Shown: positions 24,480 to 39,325, counted from the stretch's first letter. The stretch: DNA of 64,000 bases from Tetrastigma voinierianum (GCA_016808115.1 JAEQBH010002960.1:310001-374000); one strand, 5' to 3'. A program made the numbers and translations. Notes: a model not told the origin generated them from the letters alone.

Positions 24480-25849
24480 GAAGCGTGGAGAACTTGGTTG
24501 GAAATTTCAAAATCCAAATTAAAGCAAGACTTTTCTTGTCACTAATTTCCAGCACATTCTAAAAAAGGGAAATGGGACCCCAAACCTATCACTGTTCAAA
24601 TTTCAACATTAGAAAATTTTCTTCTGTTCTCATTACGAAAATTTTCAATATTCTCAAATGTGACTTTTTTTCTTTTCTTTTCTTTTTTTAACCAAGCTTT
24701 GATTTATTTTCAAATATATTTTTTAAAAGTAACTTATTAAATTTGTACCTACCATGCTTTGAATTTGGATTGTTAAAATGGTTACTATGACATTTTAGCA
24801 AAAATATATATGAAATATAAAAAACTAAGTTGTAGCACAATTTTTGAAAACTATTCAATCTTAATTACATTCATATTAATCAAGGCGGCAAATAGTTATT
24901 AAGGTAAAGTACATACAAAGAAGGAAACCAATATGGAGGAAAAAGAAAACAAAACCTTAAAAGCAAGTCTCCGTAGACCTCAATCCTTGATAACAAAGAC
25001 TCATTACAAAAAAAGATGGAAAAGAACAAGATTCTATCCCTATAATTGTTTATTTTGCCCTACAACTTATCAATTATTTTCTAGGTTTGAATCAAAAGCA
25101 GACTTTACTAAATAAAAATTGAAGGTGTTCAACGTTTGTAATAGTTCAAAGTTTTTAAATAATTTCATTTATATTTCGATTTTCTTTAGTACATGTTTAT
25201 TTCCTCTAATAAATTCGTAAAATCAAAGGAAAAGAAAATAGTGGCTTAAAAGAGTTAGAAAAAATTAGGCGAACATAGTAAAAATAAAATAAAAATTTCA
25301 TAAAATATTTTTATTTGTTACCTTAAATCAAATTTATTTATTTAAACTCATCATCATAAATATTAATAATTTTAAATTTATTACTAAGTAATTTTATTTA
25401 TATTTGATTTCTTTATAATTTTTTAGAAGATCAAAGTACAAGAAAATAATTTTCGCAAGCATTTTTTTCTTTTCCAATATTTTGGCGAGCAACTAAATCC
25501 ATTTTTTTATTGCATTAACTAAACAATGGTAAACTTATTTCCTTTCAGATTTTTTTTTCTTTCTTGTAAGATTTTCATAAATCAAACATAGCCCCAGTGT
25601 TTTTGCCCCTCAACTTATTTTATGGGTTCGCCATTGCCTACGCCTTCAAGAATGTGCCTCAACAACGCCAGCCTGCGCCTTTCGTATACGGCACTTTCAC
25701 CTTTCGCTTTCTCTGCAACGCGACACTACACATAACAAATTGTCCCACCACCTATCATGTTCCTTCATCAATTCATACATTGTCAACGCAAAATTATATA
25801 CCCATTCACTTCATCGTAGCACTCCAAATTCCACTCTAATGCTTTAAAC
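24480..25849. other. Intergenic DNA, no gene recognised
   Basis: AT-rich upstream region of the RLP pseudogene. A less AT-rich patch at ~25590-25840 can be read for 80 codons but matches no family I know. Element 2 begins near 25850. Confidence 0.5.
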
Positions 25850-27787
25850 TGTGGTAATTTCATTAAAACATAATTTCGCTAAAAATCCGTAATTAATTCT
25901 CTAGATCCTGATGACCTAAACGGATTTCACCGCCGGACCGCCTAAATAAAATCTGGCTTAACACGTAAAATTCGTAATATTCCGAGACAATGAGTTCGGC
26001 ACGCTTTTCGAGGCATCGCAAGCCAAAAGAAAATAAATTTCGATGCGACGAAAGTCACATATAGCACGCATCATGTACCATGTCTCAGACGAAGAGAGAA
26101 CTATATAGTCTGAATATTGAGATAGCATCATCAATTTATGAAAAGAGGACTTATGTTATTAAGGATTCTATTTGTCATTTAAAACACTTAATTGTAAGAT
26201 AGACTTTTCATTAAAACCAAAAGGAAAAGAAAAAACGCACCATTTTTGGATCCAGTAGCTGGTTTTTTAGAGAACTCTTTGTAGGTAAACTTCTCAAATA
26301 CACAAGATCCAACCGTCTCGCTGCCTTCGCATGGTAATAAAACGCTCTACGCGGGAAACAGCTGCTAACGGGACTGGGATTGCGAGTTTCGACAACCCAA
26401 GAGGCAGTGCTTCTCCCTTACTAGCTCTTTAATTTCATTTTGCAAGCCGCTTTACGAACGTTTGGTAATGAAAGAGACTGCTAGTGGTTTTGACTATCCA
26501 AAACACAGAACTAATTATTGGAATTCTTTTGAGAAACTTTTAGAGGTCAAGCTCAGACAAATCCAGGGTAAAATGTCAGTTAATGATGCAGCCGATTTAT
26601 GCATTAAATGAGTTTTTAGATGTATAAAATAAATCTACCATGAACTGCATTTCTCACTAAGGCGGAACCGACGTCATGATTTTTCTGAATAGAACTGCGC
26701 TTCACTATTCCTAGAATAGTGTTCAAAATATTTTTTTTTTAAAAATAGGTTTGACCGAATGATTTAAATTAAATCAAGCCGCTTCGATCATTAAATTTAA
26801 GTTGAGTTTAATCTTTTACGTTTGAAATGATAATTTCGATACGATCATACACTGAATATTATGTACATGCGCATGTTTACATATTTGTATGTTATTAGAA
26901 TCTGACCTTAAATCGTGATACATAAAGATTCCATACTGACTCTTGTAATGATCTAGACTGATGAGATAGCATGAGACGGTCTAAGAGAAATGGCTCTGGA
27001 GCATTGCCTAAAAATATTAATGGTCTATGAAATTAGAACTAAAAATATCAATCGGCCGGAGCGCCCAATTGATATTCATCTGAGGGTGAACTGTTAAACA
27101 AATCATGACATCAATCATGATGCCCAATCAGACATATATATTAATTCCAGGCTCAATATTCATAAATAACAAAATGTATAATTTCATTATACAAAGCAGG
27201 GTGAGAGAGTCCGCTTAATTTAGATCCGAGTTTTATCACACAGACATTCGCAGATCAAGATTTGCTCGTGAATCGCGCTTAAATCGAACATCAGACCGCA
27301 CCTCAAAGGCCGAAGAGAGCCCCAGCCTCTAGTGATTCCATCGAGCACTAGCTCACCGCCGTGGATCCCCCTGCATTTTTTGCCGTGCACAGGAGCGTGC
27401 AGGGACACACCCTAGACTCTGAGATTGAAGAAAATTTTGATTTGTGGCTTTGGCGCCAATTTATATTTACATGTATTGTGAAATTATAGCTTTAATATAT
27501 GCAAGATATAGAGCAAAACATTTTTGAACTCCCTTGTGATCACGATATACGGCATTTATACTGAAAGTATCGTTTATGGGCCAAAGTGGCCGTATTGGAT
27601 ACTATATATCAGATATATCACTGTTTGTGATGCGAAAATGCAGGGGTTTTATATAAGTATTGTATTTGCAAAGCTCCCTTATTGTGCTGAGACTTCGCTC
27701 CGATTTTTCGCTGCTACTGGGTAACCCGATGATCACTAGACTCCGCTGGTCACTGGTAGTCAACGGACCCTGCTCTCGGGCGTCACA
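25850..27787 (+). repeat. 5' LTR of element 2
   Basis: Aligns to 33851-36370 and ends with GGGCGTCACA, the shared inner terminus. The first ~40 bp are diverged and it is ~0.6 kb shorter than the 3' copy. It carries the hairpin AATATCAAT (27044-27052) / ATTGATATT (27068-27076). Confidence 0.8.
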
Positions 27788-29288
27788 AATGCACGCATTA
27801 TGACATGAACACCTGTTATCGTCAGTATCCATCACCACTAGGTGGTTTTGATGTGGAGTATAGGTATATGGAAACCTATAGATTAGATCAGCTTAGGCCA
27901 TAGTTGAGGATACATCACCACTAGGTGTAGTCGTCTGGCTGTTGAGCGAGGTGATGACATTAAAAATCACTGGTATAAAACTAGGACACTACGTGTACGG
28001 TGTTGATGCGTTTTAAGTGATTCGTGCGAATTACTGTATTTGATCGGAGCTATATAAACATGGCTGGTAATGTGTTATGAATGCTGCGCTGCGTGATTGA
28101 AGACAGATGAGTTAAGAAGATTTAAAATATTTTTGAGTACAGTGCAAACTTAAATAGAATGAATAAATAAATTTTTAATAAATTTATTGGATGAGAATTG
28201 AAGAAAATGGAAGAAAATAAATTTTTACAAATTTATTTGAGTGGAGAAAATTTTCAGTGAAAAACTGGAAAAAGAAAATAAATTTTATAAATTTATTTGG
28301 TTGAGAGGAGGAGAAAATAATTTTCTAGGATTTTACAAGGTGTGAAATTGAAGAAAAAAGTGGAAGAAAATATTTTTTTATAAATTTATTTTGAAAGAGA
28401 ATGAAAAATATTGATTTTAGTGATTTAGTGATTTTTCCAATTGCTGGAAATAAATGAAAAAAATAATTATAATGAAAAAAACGAAAAAAATTTTGTGCGT
28501 AAAATTGAGTTTGGCTACACCAAACAAGATTAGAGATTGTATTGCAAGATGTGTGTCAAGCTAAGAAACCAGACAACATAGTTAGTGGCCGAGGTGCATT
28601 GCAAGACAGGCTAGCTCAACTTGTATTGCAACACACAGGCCAGATTGTGAAAAGAGGGTTAGGCAGGCCGGGATCAGACATGAAGCACGCTGTCTGGGCC
28701 TGGAAGCCAATGACACGGGCCTGGAGGCGCGCAGTGGCGTGCACCGGGCGCGGAGCGCAGCAGCGGCTGGGCGGCCGAGCCGGCAGGGGCGCATGCGGGC
28801 GCTGGGCGCAGCGACGCGCAGCCATGGAGCAGGGCGGGCGGCAGGGCGCTGCCAGGCGCGCGACAGGCGGGCGCAGGGCGCTGGTGCGCGGCAAAAGGGG
28901 GCACTGGGCGCGGCGCGCGGCTGGTTTCTGGGGCCGTGCACTCGTGCACTCACTCGTGCTCAGTCTTGCCTCGACTCGGTATTTTTCTTGAGTCACCAAA
29001 TGAACACTGTTCATTGTAAAATAAATTTTGAAAAAAAAAAAAATTTTAAATTTAATTAAAATAAAATAAAATCAAATAAAATTTGATAAAATTTTCGAAA
29101 AATGGAATTTTCAAAAATAAAATTTTTTGCGGATCATTTGTTAATTGTGGAGGTTCACTAAATTGATCTACAAATGTAGGAATCTATATATAATGCTTCT
29201 GTTATTGTGGTATGATTAGTGTCTCTGGGTCGTGGTTTATGCCTCGAGATATCAGATTGTGATATCGACCGCTACGCTGATCGCAGAG
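27788..29288 (+). other. Leader of element 2 (LTR to gag), with a GC-rich block
   Basis: No clear primer-binding site follows the 5' LTR. About 28140-28500 is AT-rich with repeated AAATTTATTTG-like phrases. About 28650-28975 is strikingly GC-rich (GCGCAGGGCGCTGG-type sequence), then sequence becomes A/T-rich again at 28990-29130. The ACTCGGTATTTTTCTTGAGTCACC to AAATAAAATCAAATAAAATT part matches, inverted, the leader of element 3 near 58290-58470, so the leader is shared between elements. Long open frames in both strands of the GC block reflect base composition, not genes. Confidence 0.7.
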
Positions 29289-30430
29289 ATGGCTGCAGAG
29301 GGCGCAGGACGCCGAGAGGTCGCCCACGTGGTGCCACTACACCGCCGACATTTGATCAGTCGCCTGATTTGACCGCCAGGGCCTTTGTCAGGCCGAGGTG
29401 TTGTAGCCACTGCCATTGCACCCGCCAGTGCGGCAGATATCGGAGATCCAGTAACCCAGATTTGTGAGCGCACCAATCCGACATCCACTCGTAGAGAGAC
29501 CCGATGGTGGCAGACCATTAATATGCAGATTGGAGAACGATTGAGGCTATGGAGATCACCCCGATACGAATTGCATCGTTAGTCGCATTCCAAATAGAGG
29601 GCGAGGCCTGCGGCGGAGACGGGCTAGGACTTAGACCTAGAGGTTATGACATAAGGCCAGATTGTCATGGGCAAGTATTTTCCAGAGATTGCGAGACATG
29701 CCAAAGCTCAGAGTTCCTTGTGAGCCGAAGCAGTGGAGCGATGACAAATTTGGATGACTACGTGGCTCGATTCACTGAAAGTTAGCCGATTCATGATGAT
29801 TACGTGGCCACGTATGCCATGGCCAAGGTCAGGAGGTTTGAGAATGGACTGAGGTTGTCCTACTCGTGCTGTGATTGCAGGACTCGCCTACAGGATATGG
29901 ATTCTTATGTATGGGACGGCCCACCATAGAGAGAGATACGGGAGGATGCTCTAACACGGACGCGAGTGTGCCATGGGTGCAAGAGGAAGGACATCGCCTC
30001 CGCTCAGTGGAAGAGACAAAGAGCCTCTAGTCATGAGGATCTCAGAGCCACACATCCGGCCAAGGACGTATGAGAGTTGCCGGTCAGCAGACAGAGTGAG
30101 AGTCATGCACAGCAGACAGATGAGGTGTGCTACCATTGTCAACACCGGGACACATGGGACGAGATCGCCCCTGTGAGACGTGGATCCCAGGTTTCGGGGA
30201 CATCACGGGCCCAGAGTTAGGCAAAGCACCAGAGAGGATGCACGCTCCTCCACAGCACAAGACAGCCGAGGAGCCACTACGGCTTCGTGGAGCTAAGGCA
30301 CCCCACATTTCACAGTGTGCCCGAGAGGCCAAAGCATGAGTAGTATAGCAGAGGACGAGAGGCCCACAGCAAGGGACCAAAGGGTTCAGGGCGTGTTCAC
30401 GCCGTCACACCGCAGCCAGTCGCAGAGATC
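29289..30430 (+). pseudogene. gag of element 2
   Basis: The N-terminal region shows a GRRTPRGRPRG-type basic stretch (~29295). A capsid block includes YVARFTES, then DDYVATYAMAKVRRFENGLR (~29790-29855) followed by LQDMDSY. The zinc-knuckle region is at ~30128-30160, where CYHC is followed by a changed H-C half. The segments appear in the same order as in intact relatives, but in shifting frames. Gag forms the particle; this copy is broken by several stops. Confidence 0.78.
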
Positions 30431-30439
30431 ACCCACCCA

Positions 30440-33400
30440 TACAGTGGCACGTTTTGTTATCTCGCCTACGGGCTAGAGTGTTATTTGATTCTCGTGCTTC
30501 GCATTCAGCCCATTGTCATGATCGCCTGTGATCGAAATGGGCTTAGAGGTCAGGACCAGAGGAGCCTTTATACGCGAGCCTCCCTCAGCACAGTAGGCGA
30601 ACAGTGGATGATATACGAGGTCATGAGATGGAGATCTCTGGGACTCTACTCACTGACCCGAGGATCATGGACACGCCGTAGTTCTGCATGTCATCCCGGG
30701 ATGGATCGGGCCGATGTACTACATGTGGTCGCACTTATCATGAGCGTTAGGAGAGTTACCGCCTACACGCAGAATGGTACTCGGGTGGTATTTCGTGAGA
30801 CAAGCATGACATTTTACCCCGCACAATATACGAGCCCAGGTGTCAGGGATTGGCCATGGGTCAAGCACAGCCCACCGGAGGACGGCGGAGAGATCAGACT
30901 AGATCTACCCTCCCGTAAGATGAGCATGTGGATGTTTTTCCGCATGAGCACTGATTGAGCCTCCACATGTGGTGGTAGACTTTGGTATCGAAGTTACACC
31001 GTACTTCACTCCATCTCTAAGGACTCCGCATAGGATGGCAATTCAACAGGTCAGTAGAACTCAGAGTCCGCTACGTAGCTTATCGGGATTGCTGGGTTCA
31101 TTGCATCGAGCACTTCACTCACGGGTGCCCGGTTCTATTTATACAGTTAAGGACAAGACCTTCGACCGCAAGATTGACATCGATAGTTGAACCGGTTACG
31201 ATCAAGAATTCCAGACTACATCGAGGATTGATGATTTATTTGATCATTGGGGAGAGCGCGAGTCTAATTCCAAGATACCTTCGTGACCGGGTTACCACAA
31301 CAGGGTTGTGGATACAGATATTCCTAAGACAAATAAGTAGACGCTAAGTATGTGCACTATGAGTTTACGGTGATGCCCTTCGGATTGACGAATGCTTGCA
31401 GCATTCATAGATCTCATGCATAGGATATTCCAACCCTATTTAGATCAATAATATGGCCCGGATGACATTCGATCTACTCCCAAATGAATGAAAGACGAAG
31501 ATCACTTCGAGGATCGTTTACTGGCTGAGACCATCGCCTGTACAAATTAAGCTCCGCAAGTGCGAGTTCCGTCATCGATACGGTATTTAGACACGTACTG
31601 GCCAAAAGATCGTGAGTGTCACGACCCGCAGAAGGTCGAGGCAATGATGAGTCGGGAGAGTCGAAGTCGGCCGAGATACATAGTTTCTGGGACATTGGTA
31701 TTACAGAGATTCATTGAGGATTTCTCTGCATTGGCAGCATCTTATGACTAGGTCGACCCTAAGGAGGTCAAGTTTGATCGATGACCGATGCGAGGAGGCA
31801 TCTCCAGAGTTGAAGAGGAGACTTACTTCACCTCCCATCTCGATAGTCTTACTGTGACAGGTACATAAGTGTATCAGGTGGATGCCTCGAGGGCCTGACT
31901 GATGTGTCTTGATGCAAATTCGAGAGGTAGTAGCCATGGTTCTCGGGCAAATAAGAATCACTTGAGCGTAATTACTCCCACACACGACATGGAGTTGGTA
32001 CGTAGTCTTCTCCTCAAGATCCGGCGCCCACTACTTATATGGTGAGGGAGTTCGAGGTGTACTGCACTTCATGTGTCCGAAGTATATTTCACGCAAATGA
32101 GACCTCAACACGAGGCAACGCATGGATGGAGTTCCTAGAGGATTATGACTTCACTTTGCATTACCACTCGGGTAAGGCAAATGTGGTACTGGCGCACTAC
32201 CAAGTCACAAGGAGCTGGGCTAGTATAGCTTCGGCAATGGCGATGCCAGATCATACGCTCAAATGATAGCACAACGAGCGCACTGTGGTACCTCAGGAGC
32301 TTAAGCACATACCGTCTCTGTTGAGCGTGAGTGACTGAGTCCCAGTGGCAGATTGAGAGATACGGTCCATCAGTGATGTGAGTACAATCAGCACGGGTGA
32401 CGAGGGCTGGACCGTTCATGTAGATGGTAGTCTTCTCATGATATGGGGATCGTAGTGGTTCCTCGGGGCTTGACCGACGGAGAGAGGAGATTCTCGTGGA
32501 GTTTAATCGGCTTCCTCGATTTGCCATGCATCCAGTGGCACGAAGATGTATAGATCTTCGTCGCAAGATTATCGAGTGGATGAAGAGACATCAGGGGACT
32601 TTGTTCGACGACGTCTCACATGCCGCAAAGCTGGGCGCTGGAGCACCGTATGCCGCCAGGCTACTTCACCCATTGAGGGCCGGAAGTGGAGCATCGTCAC
32701 GATGGACTTTGCGACCCACTTGCCACGTGGGACGCAGCAGGCTACGACGCCGCAGATGTGATAGTGGACCGACTCACGGTCGGTGATACTTCCAGCCAGG
32801 CGGATGACCTCCTCGCCTCGTGGGAGAGATCTCCGCCTGCCAGGCCATCTGATGAGATAGTCCGACCACATGAGTACCAAAGAGATCCAGCTTCGATAAA
32901 GGACCCGAGGTTTACTGGGCCAAGACTTTTGGAAGAGTTTCCAAAAGGCTACGCACACCACGACGCATGAGTACAAATTGCTCCACCCCTACGTATGGTT
33001 GGGTCCCGAGAGGACTATACAAGTATTAGAGGACATGCTACAGCATGCTCCCCTGGATCATATGGTACTGGAGACATTCGCCTTAGTGGAATTCGCCTAC
33101 AACAACAGTTATCAGGAGAGCATACAGATGGCACCGTATGAGGCATTATATGGGAGGCCATGTAGATCACTGTTATGTTGGACCGAGGTGGGAGAGAGCT
33201 CCATCATCAACTGACGATTAGAGACACCTCTCGAGAAGGTGAGCTTGATACGACAATAAGCCTTCTCACGCCAGCCACCGAAGAGCTTAAGGCAGATGTA
33301 CGACAGTCGAACCTTATCTCGGTCGCGATCATTGTCTGCCGTTATGCCTAAGAGGTGGAATGGCTGGGGTGCTCTAAGTAGTTTCTCTGGCGCCTATCGC

Positions 33401-33770
33401 GGCTCATCGACTCCTTCGAGATACCGAGAGGGTAGGCACTGGCCAAGGCATCGGCAGCGTCGCCAAAGATGTCGTCCACGAGGTGTTTCACGCCCCATGT
33501 CTCGAAGTACACACCCAGATCCAACCTCATGTGGTGGATCGGGGACGTATGAAGGCCACACCCGATGAGACCTTCGAGGAGGGACTACGCATCGTTGATA
33601 GTCGTGATCGTTTCATACTTAAAGACCTGGAGGCAATAGTGAAGGTACCATGGAGACACGCGCGGCGGAAGAGTTCACGCGGAGCCGCCGAGATATTACG
33701 CGCCACCTACTCTTCGTTGCGACACGCACGCTACAATGCTAGATTTAAACGACTGGCTTATACGTGACGG
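30440..33770 (+). pseudogene. pol of element 2 (protease to chromodomain-like end)
   Basis: Protease: ~30465-30510, with ARVLFDSRASHS, so the Gly of the Asp-Ser-Gly active site is replaced by Arg. RT: ~31150-31330, with a garbled KDKTF..IDIDS region and RIDDLFDH. RNase H: ~31870-32230, with HYLYGE, then WMEFLEDYDFTLHYHSGKAN. Integrase: from ~32550, with TMDFATHLPRG (~32698-32730), and 33060-33210 with TFALVEFAYNNSYQ and MAPYEALYGRPCRS. Chromodomain-like tail: ~33480-33740, with TFEEGLRIVDSRDR and VKVPWRHA. The order is canonical, which makes this a useful reference for the rearranged elements 3 and 4. Confidence 0.85.
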
Positions 33771-33833
33771 GTAATAAGCACGTCGGCATATGCATATGAG
33801 TGATAAGATCGTTCCGACCCTCGACTAAATTCC

Positions 33834-33850
33834 TTTTAAGGAGGGGGGAA
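33834..33850 (+). promoter_or_regulatory. Polypurine tract of element 2
   Basis: TTTTAAGGAGGGGGGAA lies directly before the 3' LTR start TGTAAGACCCGAG, the standard plus-strand priming position. Confidence 0.85.
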
Positions 33851-36370
33851 TGTAAGACCCGAGAAATTCCAATTTCCGAATAAGGGCAAATCGTAATCGA
33901 CTACAAATTGTAATTTCGATTAAAAATCCACTCACCTCTCTAGGATCTGGATGACAAATGGATTTCACCGTCGGAATCGCCTCGCAAAATCTTGGCTTTT
34001 AAGACGTTAAAATTTCGCACACTCCGGCATGCCTGAGTCAAGACGCTTTTCAAGGTATCGCGCTTGGTGTCGTGTAAATAAATTTCGATGCGATTAAAGT
34101 TTCAAGATAGCACGTACTACAAAAATTATGCTAGTATTTAAATATAAATGATGAAAAATGGAATGCCAAGATAGTTTAATATCACTTTAAAAGAGGATGG
34201 AAGAATGTTATGATTTCCGATTTTAAGCTCACTTCAAAGCACGTAAAATTGTAAATAATGACCTCTTCATTAAACCAAAGGAAAAACGTGGGGAACCATT
34301 TTCTGATCCAGTAGCTTGCTTTTGAGAGAAACCCTTTTAGTAGAAAAGAACTTCTCTAGAAATACACAAGATCCAACTGGTCATACCTTCTGGCGAAGGA
34401 AACGCTTCTACGCGGAGCAAAGCTACGCGTGGACTCCGGATTAGAGTTTTTGACAATTCCAAGAGGGTTTCTCCTACTTGAGTTTTATTTTCATTTTAAG
34501 TGTTTTACTTAATGTTTTGAGTCTAAAGAGGTCAAGTTAGTGGCTATTGACGGCCCCAAAACATGGACCGAATTATTGGAATTTTTTAAAACTTTAGAGG
34601 CTGTGCTTCGACAAATCAGTGGGGTAGGGCTGCTCGTTAATTATGTATGATTTATGTATTAAATGGTGCTTGAGATGATAAAGGCCTGAAATGGCCATGA
34701 AATCGGTTCACTACACCTCGCTAGTTCACTGTGTACTTCAACTCTATCCAAAATTCGCACATAAAATTTTTTAACGTATTCTAATCTTGGCCATTTTAAA
34801 ATAATGCCGTACTAATTCTGACAAAATAAAGAATAAGAAAACTGCTTTTGTAAACCATTTTCTTTAAAACGAAGTAATAAAACAACGAAAAACGCTGCTT
34901 AAAACGCAGGTTACTATTCATAATCCCGTGTTTTCGTGAGCTGAGAAGAAAAAATCTGTTTACACGGAAGTGAATAAAAAGAAGAAAAGCATAGTCCGGG
35001 TGTTTTCTATTTTATCCTTAATCCATCAAATCTCGCTGCTTTCGATTTAATAAACAATAAACAACACATAACTCGTTTTCTCGATGATAGCAAAATTGTT
35101 AAAAAGGTACTGGATTTTTATTTTCTTTCTTTGCTTTCAAAATTTGCTTTCATCTTATTCTCGTAATTAAACGCTGCTTTCTCGCAAAAAGCTTGAATAC
35201 AGGAAAATTGTGAAAATTTTCTACCTACTAAACAGGCCTAACAATCCACGTTATGGGATTCGAATAGTAAATCAAGGTTTCACTATTCCCTTAATAATGT
35301 TTCAAAATATATTTTTTAAAAATACGCTGTTTACTTGAATGATTTAAATTTTTTAATTGTTCTTCTGTATTTGGATCATTAAATTTCAAGCCAGCCACTC
35401 CCACGTTTCAAATCGATACTACCACACGGTCATGCGATTGAATATTATGTGAATATGCATGTTTACATATTTGCGTGATTACCCACTGAACAGATAAATA
35501 TATTCCATATGCACTGGGAACATCCTAGACTATGCGAAGCAAGGTAATGGTATTTAGTTTAGAGAAAATTTACTGGAGTATTGCCTAAAAAATATTAATT
35601 ACTCCGGAGTGTTAGCCCCACAAACTAAAATATCAATCGTCTGAGCGCCCATTGATATTCATCGGAGAGTAAATTACTAAACAAATAATATATCAACGTC
35701 GGAAAGGGCCCAATCGACATATATACATCGGAAAGTATCGCTCACAAACTAACAAAACAATAATTTCATTCGAGGCTTAGGCGAGGTGGAAATATGAGCC
35801 GATCCTAGTTATCACATGTACATTCAAGTAAGATCATGCATTTATCAATGTGTGTTTAAATCGAACATCGTGATCATTTTGTAGCTGGCCGAAGAATTTC
35901 ACTTAGTACGATTCTCCCATCGAGCATTAGCTCACCCCGTCGTGGATCCCCTTTATTTTATAGGCACAAAGGGAGCGCATAGGGACGGCTCGCCCAGAGA
36001 CCTGAGATTAGAAGAAAAGCCGATTGTGGCTTTCATGCTGACGATATTTACAATGTAATAAATCAGATTTTAATATACGTAGCATGCAGAGTAAAACATT
36101 TGAACTCTCAGAATTATCAGAGATATAGTTTGCGACAAGATATTGAGTATCATATGCGCCTACCAATGATTTGATATATATTGCATATATTAAATCGTTT
36201 CGGGATGGCGTGAACGTGCGCTTTATACAAAGATATCAGGATTTGTGTGCAGGTACCCCCTCGTACAAAGCGAGACTCGCCCGGGTTTTCCGGGTTCACG
36301 GTCAAAAGTGAACCCGACATCCACTGTATTCCACACACGGCACTCAACTACCCCCTGCCAGGCTGTCACA
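33851..36370 (+). repeat. 3' LTR of element 2 (~2.52 kb)
   Basis: Begins TGTAAGACCCGAGAAATTCC and ends GGCTGTCACA, so both LTR termini are recognisable. It contains hairpin AATATCAAT (35629-35637) / ATTGATATT (35651-35659), also present in the 5' copy. The start is the reverse complement of the right ends of the LTRs at 45737, 54241 and 60804, showing that all belong to related families. Confidence 0.85.
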
Positions 36371-36435
36371 TACATTCTTGATACTTGTAGGTATGTTTTT
36401 TCAATCAAAATAATACTATTTTATAGATATTAAAT

Positions 36436-36756
36436 AGATTATGTTCCTCTAAGCTTGACTTTATGAGTCATCAGAGTAATTTGTAAGGCTACGAATTTCC
36501 AATGAGCAAAGTCCCTTTCATATGAGACATCATGAATAGACATGAACTTTTTGGAGTCTTTGAATCAGATTGTAAAGTAATTACATGTATAAATACATTG
36601 TTCCTTTAAGCTTGACTTTTATGAGTCAATAGAGTAATTTGTAAGGCTACGAATTTCCAACACGATAAAGTCCCTTTCATATGAGACATCAAGAATAGAC
36701 ATGAACTTTTTGGAGTCTTTGAATCAGATTGTAAAGTAATTACATGTATAAAATTT
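36436..36756. repeat. ~160-bp tandem duplication
   Basis: Two near-identical copies (36436-36595 and 36596-36756) share AAGCTTGACTT, GAGTAATTTGTAAGGCTACG, AGTCCCTTTCATATGAGACA and AGACATGAACTTTTTGGAGT. A third, more diverged copy begins near 38190. Confidence 0.88.
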
Positions 36757-37580
36757 TTCATATATGTTGATTAGACATGCTCAAAGAACACTAAGCTCCA
36801 TGCTAGAGGATTCCTAATAATTTGTCTTTCATTCAAAATAGGAAAATAAAAATTTTTAAATAAGAAGATTATCAACATGTCATTATGTATCTAATAGATT
36901 ATTTATCACTGTCATTAGAATTACGAAATAACTCATGTGGTCACCATAATCTATTTTTTGAACTCCCTCAACCAAAACATAAATAGATTAAAGGGGACGC
37001 TAATTTTTTAAAATTAATTAAATAAAATGTAGGTGAACATTTATAACTTGATGGGACATGTCGGAAGACTTTGACTTCTATGAGTGTAAGAAAATGATAA
37101 TACTTATAAATATGATTATTCTACGAGTTTGTGAGTCATTCAAAGATGTTTTCCTCCTAAAACATTTATAATAAAAAAAAAAGTCATAAATCATCCTCCA
37201 AACTATCTAGTCTTTTAAATAATAATAAATTGAAACATAAAAGTTATATTTGTTAGCTAAAAGATACTGATTAGCTATCAATTACATTCACACATTAAAC
37301 TCCAGAACCTTGACAATTAAATTCCATACTAAGAGCATACAAACTATGAAATATTATTTAAACATTTGATTTATTCTAAAACACCACTAATGTATTTTGT
37401 TGCTTTTGATATGGTATTAAAACTATTTTTAGAGGGGGGTCATGTATTTGGTTATGTTAGCATTTATATGTGCTTAAATAAACTAGATGATGTGTAAGAC
37501 AAAAGCTTGACTTCTATGATTCAGTAAAGTCATGGGAGAATTTCTAAGTTAGGGTTTCAGCATGGTAAAATTAGGATATT
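36596..37580. repeat. Diverged ~1 kb direct repeat, copy A
   Basis: Collinear with 38190-39325: the AGACATGAACTTTTTGGAGT block, then TTTTTCATATATGTTGATTAGA, ACTTATAAATATGA, TATTTGTTAGCTAAAAGAT, CAATTACATTCACA and AAAATTAGGATAT in the same order. No coding capacity or element terminus was recognised. Confidence 0.75.
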
Positions 37581-38189
37581 TAAGTTGCATTTGATTTATG
37601 AAATGTATTAAGGAAAGGAAAATATTAAGAAAAAATATGTTTTCAAGGTTTTGTTGTCTTATGAAAATCTCAAAGAAAATTATATATAAATAAATCATTT
37701 AAAACTTATATATTTAAAAATTGTTTAATCTTTATATAAAGATGAATTAAAAATAAATAAATAAGTTTGAAGCAACAAATAAAAATTATATATTGAATTT
37801 AACTCTACTTTATTTTTCATCATTTTTTCTTTTCTTCTACTTTTCTTTCTTATTTTATTTCCTTAAAATTTCTAAGAATCAAATATAGCTTAGTAATTCA
37901 AAAGAGAAAAAAGATGTCCTATGAACTCAAAGGTATTATCTTAATAGCCTCAGTTCCAATATCTTACACCCGTCTATGCTCTGCTTGTTTTGCACTCATA
38001 ATAGATGTAAACTTCTAGAATCAACTCAATGCTTAACCCATATTCTTCCTATCAATCCATATATTTAGATTGATTACTTTTCTTATTTAGGTTTGGTTTT
38101 CCTCCACAAAAATTATGCACCTTATCCATTTGCATTTTCGATATCTTGTTTGTGGTTGAATGAAATAATGTTGTCCAAGGCATTAAATA

Positions 38190-39325
<1,136 letters not shown>

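Larger units (their letters stand above)
25850..36370 (+). mobile_element. Element 2: Ty3/gypsy chromovirus-like LTR retrotransposon
   Basis: LTRs at 25850-27787 and 33851-36370 match over long stretches, including GGATTTCACCG, TTTCGATGCGA, TTAAATCGAACATC, CCATCGAGCA and GTGGATCCCC. They flank a leader, gag, then protease, RT, RNase H, integrase and a chromodomain-like end in canonical order, and a polypurine tract. The structure is complete, but every frame is interrupted. The outer end of the 5' LTR lacks the TGTAAGACCCGAG start that the 3' LTR has, so no target duplication could be matched (TACAT follows the right end). Confidence 0.87.

Noticed and set aside
28542..29059. Several overlapping long Arg/Ala-rich open frames on both strands
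   Set aside because: They overlap on both strands in a GC-rich block that lacks stop codons by composition. The block is in the non-coding leader of element 2.
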